In this document: in pieces, positions 19,466-25,619 of the stretch
How positions within the stretch are numbered: the first letter of the stretch is position 1
Layout: each line of letters starts with the position of its first letter
DNA from: Hypsibius dujardini
Lineage: Eukaryota > Tardigrada > Eutardigrada > Parachela > Hypsibiidae
Direction of reading: 5' to 3'
Length of the DNA: 25,619 bases
NCBI GenBank assembly: GCA_001579985.1
Contig: LRSR01004311.1
Coordinates: 1 to 25,619 of the forward strand
Notes under the pieces: model-generated
Databases searched by the model: none
What the model saw: only the letters and a program-made list of their open reading frames with translations
What the model was told of the DNA's origin: nothing
Position numbers and translations under genes: made by a program

Positions 19466-20600
19466 GGTGGTTTCGCGTAAGAAAACTGGAGAACTGTCAG
19501 TTCATCGTTCCTCGTTCGTTGTTTTAACTTAAAAACTTCGATTCATATTAGAAGATATATTAAATAATCTGGGACTTTCATTTAAGATGTACATTAAATG
19601 TCTCTCTCAGAATGGTGTAAATTAACCAAACGGATTGATCACTCACCCTGTCCATCGTGCACAAATATGCGTTTGCCTTCGCTTCGGCGCGCGTTATTAA
19701 GTATAATGCACTTCCTGGACCACGTAAACAACATTAATAGACAATGCAAAGAGAAATATTTCTTTTACGTATTACGGACTATGTTGCTGCACATCCGTGT
19801 GATAATTGCATACATGCATAGGATATGGATCCAGTCATCTTTTATGTTTGTGTGGCATGTATAGTACTACACTTTTTCAATAATATACCAGCCGCATTAT
19901 TAGAACAGGGTTAAGTACAAGTAAACCAAAGGGCGTCCCCATCGTTAGAGGCAGGTGAGTGATTTCGCTTTTTCATGAGAACCTCCCCCCCCCCCAAGAC
20001 ACGCGACGCAGCAGCGTACGAGGTGAAACTTTGATTCGACAAACGTTGAAATCGCTTTTAATTTGGCGAAGTGTGGAAAGCAAGGGGTCCACGTGTTCGC
20101 TAAATGCCAAGGAAGAGTAATCAGTTGATTTCTATTTGAACAGCCAAAATAATCGCTTACATTTTCAACTAAGTTAGTAAAATTTTCACGAAGATGTTTC
20201 TTTGTTCCAGCATTTACAAAACTAGATCATCTTTCGGCTGGCATCACCTAGGCTTTTATAAACAAAAAAAGAAACGTTATGGCTATTTGCGTGAAAGAGA
20301 AGTATTTCATCATCGACATGACTTTCTTGTGGTTTTTTACTCGCGCATCAACACGCGAGTGGCTTCCTTACCGTCTCAATTGCGACTAATTTACTGCGAA
20401 ATTTCACCTTGCTTTTTCCAAACAATTGTTAGCGCTATCCAATGGGATTCTTGCTTTGCGTTGTATGCCATTTAAATGGCAAATTTTTCGTTGACATTGT
20501 TAAAGATTCAAATCATGTGCAAGGTGGCAGCTTTTGATGTAGCAGGGAACGGAATAGTTCGCCGAATTAAAAGCGATTTTGTTCGTTTGCTGAATTAAAA
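19466..20600. other. Upstream region of the receptor gene
   Basis: This lies 5' of the receptor start codon and should contain its promoter and any untranslated exon. No TATA box or other regulatory site is clear. A C13-type run is at about 19984-19996. The longest + reading frame (20194-20475) is not recognised and lacks coding features. Otherwise nothing is seen. Confidence 0.5.
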
Positions 20601-20629
20601 GTTTTGCCTCGTACTGTATCTCGATCAGC

Positions 20630-20785
20630 TGCGTATGTAGTCCTTTCAGGTTTCCATCTTCTTAAGGCAAACAATAACACAAGAGGGAGCAAGAGAGACA
20701 GGAAGAGAGTGCGTTCCCTGTTAGTTGTCTCCCGGGTCCACCCTGTCCACCCTGTTTACACTTTCCGACCCTGTTCACTCTATCT
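20630..20785. repeat. Dispersed repeat family C, copy 2
   Basis: Matches about 1660-1835 in the same orientation through AGTCCTTTCA, TTTCCATC, GGAAGAGA and GGGTCCACCCT blocks. Flanks differ. It lies between genes. Confidence 0.65.
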
Positions 20786-20983
20786 GAGCTATTTTAACTC
20801 ACCAAGTTAACGGGTTTGTCCAACCGTATGTCTGAACCGTATCTGTGTTCCCCGTTTTCTTCTCGGTCAGCTAAAATTTGTCCTAAACGTCCGACCCGCC
20901 AAGAATGTCAGTAAAAAGGTCGCGGGCAGAGCTATCAAGCGCACCAGTGATCAATCATGACAAATGTGAATGGTTAGCAAAAC

Positions 20984-20985
20984 AT

Positions 20986-21030
<45 letters not shown>

Positions 21031-21184
21031 TGGAAAGAGAAACATGCAAGCAATTAAATATACAGGCGAACAGACAGACACATAGGCATACAGACATACA
21101 GCGCGGCAGGCACACAGACAGACAGACAGAAAGACAAAGAAACAAAGAAACAGACAGACACACAAATAGACAGGCAGGCAGGCA
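20984..21184. repeat. (CAGA)n-type tetranucleotide satellite
   Basis: CAGA units are pure at about 20990-21030 and degenerate (CAGG, CACA, CATA, AAGA) up to 21184. The composition matches the tracts at 3005 and 5988. Reading frames through it are artefacts. Confidence 0.92.
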
Positions 21185-21199
21185 TATGTATGGACCGAC

Positions 21200-22680
21200 A
21201 TAAGCGGGAGATGCTACTGTACAAACAAGAAGACGCAGATTGATTAACTCTAGGCGGATAGATTTGGATACTAAATATTTATTGGGTTTTTTTAGGGAAT
21301 TCATCACAATCCGGAAAAAGTGCTACAAAAATTAATAAAAATTTTATGTTTTTTAGTTAACATTGTTCTTTATTTTGGTCGCGCTATCTGGAGTTTCTTT
21401 TCTGTCTGAATTGACTGCGGACAATTTTCGAACGTGAATATTATTTAACGTCTGTTTAGATAAAGGGTTCTCCGTTCTTTTCTGAGTTCGCTATTTATGC
21501 ATTTCCGGTTGCTGTTGTCTCAGAGGCGTGGTTCCCGCTGTTTCTTTGAGCAATCAAAACAAGACGGTACTTCATTGTTATTGGTCTATACTTCAAGAGA
21601 TTTAACGATAATAGTTTAATTGAGCAATGGCTGAATGGCGGGAGAATGTTTCTGACGAATTGTAATTGACCATTCTGGTGAGATCTGGCGGAGATCTCGT
21701 CAGATACTTTTCAGAGATTTTTGGCGAGAAATGCCGGATTTCTCACCCAACATTCTTGCCAAGAATAGTATGTTAATTTCGTCAGATCTCGTGAGACAGT
21801 ATATAGAGGATTTCATTAGATCTGGGCCAGATCTGACGGAAATTTGGCGCTGGGTGGTTCATAATTGTGGTACAATCAAAGCCTACTGAAACGGTTCAGA
21901 AGCAGACAGATGTAAAGACCTGTGTTGCCATTCCATGAGGTCGTTTACATTTTCGACCGCCTATCGGCGGGCTCTTTTTGGTGTAATTTATGGAAATCCC
22001 TCGTAACCAGTAGTAGTAGTAGAAGGGCGTCAAGTACAAGTACAGTGCAGTACAGCCAGGAGGAAGCGACGTGTTCGAGCATGCTGCAGCTGAGGTTGCT
22101 CCCCTGCAAGAGGATCCGTATGGTGGAAAGGTGAGCACTATGACTGTAATTTTCAGCCCTAGTTATGTGGATCTTTTTCAATTTCAGCCAAGACATTTCA
22201 CCCCTCTTTCCTTAAAGGAAAGAACGCAAATTAATAGTTGAAGTTGCTTTAATAAGTAGGGAGTCTCCTGTTAGGGTTGAGGTTGTGCACAGACCGATCG
22301 TATCCAGCGGCAAATAGCAGGCACCCTAGTACACATACAACTGCGCAGAAGTTACTTTACGGACAGTTACTTTACCTCTCAGTTTGTATACGTATTAATC
22401 ACCTAGCGTGACCAGTTATTATTTCGTAACAGTTGACAAAACCTATCGACGTGGGACGATTTCAGACGGAGAACCTAGAATGTCTTCACTTTATATTTTG
22501 CTAATAGAGCTATAATTATGATGATTTCCAAAATTAATTTAATCGGTCCGAACATGAAGGCTTTTTTTAATAGAATTTCAAAGTTGGGAAAACACTGAAA
22601 GGTTTCATTTTCTGTGATTTTGACTGTGAACAATTTACTTTTGGAAATAGTTAAATTTACGGAATTTCGACATTGTCTTT
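21200..22680. other. Intergenic region without recognised genes
   Basis: AT-rich sequence with a GATCT-rich patch at about 21675-21840, containing several AGATCTGGCG, CAGATCTCG and CAGATCTG words in both orientations. A TAG triplet run is at about 22010-22023. A - strand stretch at about 21990-22110 has a pyrimidine-CAG acceptor look and a Leu-rich frame, but no support as an exon. Nothing else is recognised. Confidence 0.45.
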
Positions 22681-22685
22681 CTCAC

Positions 22686-22873
22686 AATTCAATTTGAACT
22701 CTATTGGCATCAGCAGAATCTTTTTGGATGTCAGGGGGCGGAACCATGCGTCATTTCTCTAATTTCCCTCGTAAGTTTCCGATTGGGCTCAATAGTGACT
22801 TGTAACTCCGCCCCCCCCCTGACATTCAAAAAAAAATTTTACTGATGCTAATCAATTATAAATTGAATTTTGA
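22686..22873. repeat. Foldback repeat family D, inverted pair
   Basis: The left arm (about 22686-22748) reads CAATTCAATTTGA, GGCATCAGCAGAATCTTTTT and GATGTCAGGGGGCGGAA. The reverse complement of about 22805-22873 gives the same order of blocks. The spacer is about 55 bp. Related arms occur at 8290-8620. Confidence 0.75.
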
Positions 22874-23143
22874 GAAAGCGAGTGTTAAAATTCTTTAAAT
22901 AGAATTATTTTCCAAGCGTTTTACGGTCAAAATTAGGGAAATTGGAATCTTCAACTGTTTTAACAATTGTGCAATTCTGCCAAAAATACGTTTTCAGAGC
23001 CTGGCTGATGGAACAGAAGTTTTGAAAATCATCAGTTATAGCGGATTCACTAAAAAAATGTAAAGCGGACACATTTTGGGTTCCCCCGTCTGAAAATCGC
23101 CCCAAGTTAGTGTCGATCATTCCACTTTTATTTTCATCTAAAT
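22874..23143. other. Downstream region of the Pro-rich gene
   Basis: 270 bp between the foldback repeat and the Pro-rich gene stop codon. A - strand AATAAA lies at 23130-23135, 9 bp past the stop, and may be too close to serve. Nothing else is recognised. Confidence 0.4.
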
Positions 23144-25490
23144 TTACAACATCTCCGTCGGCTGATTAGTATGAACATATCGGACATTGTGATCAAACTG
23201 TCGATGACGCGGCTGGTGGTAGCGTCGCGGGCTCACCACCTGCACCGCCGTGTTTGAAGGCGAAGGCCACATGCCGTCATAGGTCGGTTGACCAGCAGCA
23301 CCACGCATTCCACTCGGCATCCGGTTGCCGCCCGCGCGACCGCCCGTCGCCGCCGGATACGGGAGGTAGGGAGAATTAATCATTGCCTTGTCGATGGTGA
23401 TCGGTAGCGGCAGCTCCACTCCAGTGCGCAGCCTTCTCTTCGCCAACGCCAGCAGATGCGACAGATGATACGACGCGATGCGGGTGAACTTGGCGGTGGC
23501 TAACCTTGGCAGTGCGAGGGGCGCCTTCCGCGGCGGACCGAATACTACCGGGCCGTGGTTCTTGGGGTAGTGCTGCGAGGAGGAGCGGTAATTAGTTCGT
23601 GGAGCCGGAGCTTGCATGTAGGCAGGAGGAGGAGGAGGAGGAGGCACGGGGACGGGATAGCGAAAGGTCCCGCTGGCGTTCGTCACGATCGCCGAGGTCC
23701 TCGACCTAGGGACGGAGCATCAAATGATTAACAAATCAAACAGTCTAACGAATAGATGAAAGTTAAGAATCGTGCATGAAAACAATCAATCTCAAAAAGA
23801 AAGAATCGCTCCGTTTCATTGAAAAGGAAATACAAAAAAAATTAAAACCAGTTTATACAAAACCTGAACTGAACTGAAACGGTGCTTCGTTGTTTGGCAT
23901 CATCATCTTTACCTGGGTTTGATTCCATACCGAACCGAACGGACATTTCGACGGACCATGGGGATTTCGTTTTCCGAATCCGGCGGGAGTCGCCGCCTCG
24001 AAAGAGTCGGCGCTCTCGGGGCCAAATAGAAACTAACAGGCGAACTGGTTGTGGTACTGCTGGACGAATAGAAGATACTTGAAATGGGCGTGCGGGTTGA
24101 TGTCGGGAGGGTTCGGGTCGCTGTGGCCATGTAAGGGTCACTGCGCCGGGGTGTGTGATCTTTACTGTATTTCCGGTGAAAGCTCAGCAGTTCCGGTGAG
24201 GGTTTGTCGTCCGGCGTTTGCGGCCGCGAGAGCAGAACATTTCGGACAGCTGACCTGCAGGCAGAGTAACAATGACAGCAGGAAATGAGTCGACTCTTTC
24301 GCACAAGTGTTCGTTTTTTTAATTATATTAGGTCGGACAAAGTAACGGTTCCTCAGTGAAAAAACACTGCAGTGAGCTCAAGCGTTTGTATTCGATTAAC
24401 GTGGGGCATTATTCGAGTGCAGACAGTTATTTTGGCACTGTGCCAAATGAAATGCAGTTTCGAGTTGATTGGCATTATCCAAATAGTTTTCGGAGATTAA
24501 GGGCGGAGCTCTGAGTATCTATCAAAAAGGTCCGATAATTCCAGCGAAACTGTGCAGTTTTAGCCTATAGCTCAGCCCATTGTCTACAGACTCAGGCTGA
24601 TGCCAATTGACTCTAAATCACAAATAAATACTTTGCCCAACTTTATCTGTGAAATAAATTTTTATTTTCATCCCTAAAGTAGGTCGGAATTATAAAACAA
24701 ACACGCATTTCGAGGTGTTCTGAATTCGGCACTTGATTTCTGTCCCAAGTAGAGAGACTGCCGGAAGAATAAAGGAACAGACAGGCGAAAAAAGATCTTT
24801 TCAGTTGAGTCCACGCATTATTACTGAACTGTAACGTGGCATGGCGGCGTCTCATTTTGGCACTCATCAATTTTCTCACGGTCTTGATGAGATCTATAGC
24901 GTTCTGAATGTCAAACGTTAACTCGTTTTGTATCGTGCTCTGGTTACTTTTCACGCTTTTAGCGGCATTATTGCGTTCCAGCGCCTGTAAATCGGTCATT
25001 AAATGTATCCCCCTAAAAATGTAAATTTAAACACGGCAGCATTTCCACTCACCAGGCTTCAATCGGAAGCGAATCGTTCAAATCCAAGGCTGTCGAGTAA
25101 TTGCTCACACTCTTCCATGTCTGAACGGGAAGGCGAACCGGAGCGACCAAGGTCTGCCGGAGCGTCGTGTCGCTAGTCGCCGCCGCCGCAGCCGCCGCGT
25201 AATGCTGCGTCTCCCGTTGCACGGGGAACGGGAGGGGCGCCACCAGCGTCTGCCCTTTGAATGCACCCTTTAACGACCCGCGATTGTACTGATTCGGCGA
25301 GACGATGGAGTAGGACCTTTTCCCGTAAGCCGCCCCAGGACCCAACGGCGTCTGTCCGTTGTGATTGCGTTGATGCTGCTGCTGCTGCTGCGACGGACGC
25401 GGTTTGCTCTCGAACGGAAACAGGTCGAGCTCGAATGTGTCCCGGAACTGGCCGTTTTGGCAGAGGTTCACCGATTCCACCGAGAGGATC
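23144..25490 (-). CDS. Unrecognised Pro/Gln/Ala-rich protein, 3' part of gene
   Basis: Four exons are proposed in transcript order: 25490-25053, from 25012 to an unresolved end, 24254-23913, and 23705-23144 with the stop. Exons 1-2 join in phase (EAW|GIHL), as do exons 3-4 (GIKP then RSRTSAIV). The junction of exons 2 and 3 is not solved; exon 3 needs an incoming phase of 2, and only a weak donor near 24835 offers it. The first exon opens at an acceptor (TTATAG), so the start lies beyond the window. Visible content: a Gln run (SQQQQQ), an Ala run, a duplicated QTLVAP..PVQ motif, a short region rich in charged residues (DIQNAIDLIKTVRKLMSAKM) that may be helical, a seven-Pro stretch (VPVPPPPPPPAY), and a Gly/Arg/Pro-rich end. 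No domain or function is recognised. The two exon pairs could also belong to different genes. Confidence 0.6.
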
Positions 25491-25566
25491 CTATAATTAG
25501 ATTGTGTTATAGGGGCCACGAGGCATGGGAGTCAATATAGACATACTGTAAGTATTCTCTACTCTG

Positions 25567-25581
25567 ATGTCTGTCTGTTTA

Positions 25582-25619
<38 letters not shown>
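25567..25619. repeat. (GTCT)n microsatellite at window end
   Basis: About 50 bp of GTCT units run to the window edge. It is the reverse complement of the CAGA tracts elsewhere. It lies upstream of, or in an intron of, the Pro-rich gene. Confidence 0.95.

Noticed and set aside
21896-22196. Possible - strand exon with a Leu-rich stretch after a CTTGCAG acceptor
   Set aside because: No matching partner exon, no donor of quality, and part of the Leu/Tyr content comes from a TAG triplet run.
1-25619. tRNA, rRNA or CRISPR-like arrays
   Set aside because: A few B-box-like GGTTCRA words occur, but no tRNA fold was seen. The satellites have no spacer-repeat pattern, and the gene structure is eukaryotic.

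Overview
The window looks like nuclear DNA of an invertebrate animal. Its genes are split by many introns with GT..AG boundaries, the gene families are animal ones, tetranucleotide satellites are common, and several inverted-repeat DNA transposon families sit in introns and between genes. The species cannot be read from the sequence. An ecdysozoan such as a tardigrade is a guess only.

Five genes were worked out by joining exons in frame across splice sites. (1) The 3' half of a SLC39A/ZIP zinc transporter, + strand, 140-2265. (2) A secreted protein with a likely GPI anchor, - strand, 7793-2537, 8 exons and 1177 codons. It is built of about six tandem Cu/Zn-SOD-like domains, none of which keeps a full copper-ligand set. 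(3) A single-exon GTP cyclohydrolase I feedback regulatory protein (GFRP), - strand, 9259-8861. (4) A natriuretic-peptide-receptor-like protein, - strand, 19465-11716, 9 exons and 559 codons. It has a signal peptide, an ANF-receptor ectodomain, one membrane segment and a short tail. No kinase-homology or guanylate cyclase domain is found, so it is laid out like a clearance receptor. (5) The 3' part of an unrecognised Pro/Gln/Ala-rich protein, - strand, 25490-23144.

Layout: genes 1 and 2 converge, with 271 bp between stop codons. Gene 3 follows gene 2 on the same strand, after about 1.1 kb that holds a foldback repeat family. A gene-poor 2.4 kb stretch separates genes 3 and 4. Gene 4 is stretched to 7.7 kb because four of its five long introns each hold a different inverted-repeat element: a decayed DD37D mariner-type transposon, a 490-bp element with a transposase remnant, a 384-bp MITE and an 845-bp element. 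About 3.7 kb without convincing genes, rich in repeats, separates genes 4 and 5. The window ends in a (GTCT)n tract.

The genes show no common pathway. They cover zinc import, an extracellular SOD-fold protein, tetrahydrobiopterin control and peptide-hormone reception. The most notable points are the SOD-repeat protein with its metal ligands lost but structural residues kept, the receptor without a catalytic domain, and receptor introns filled by unrelated DNA transposons.
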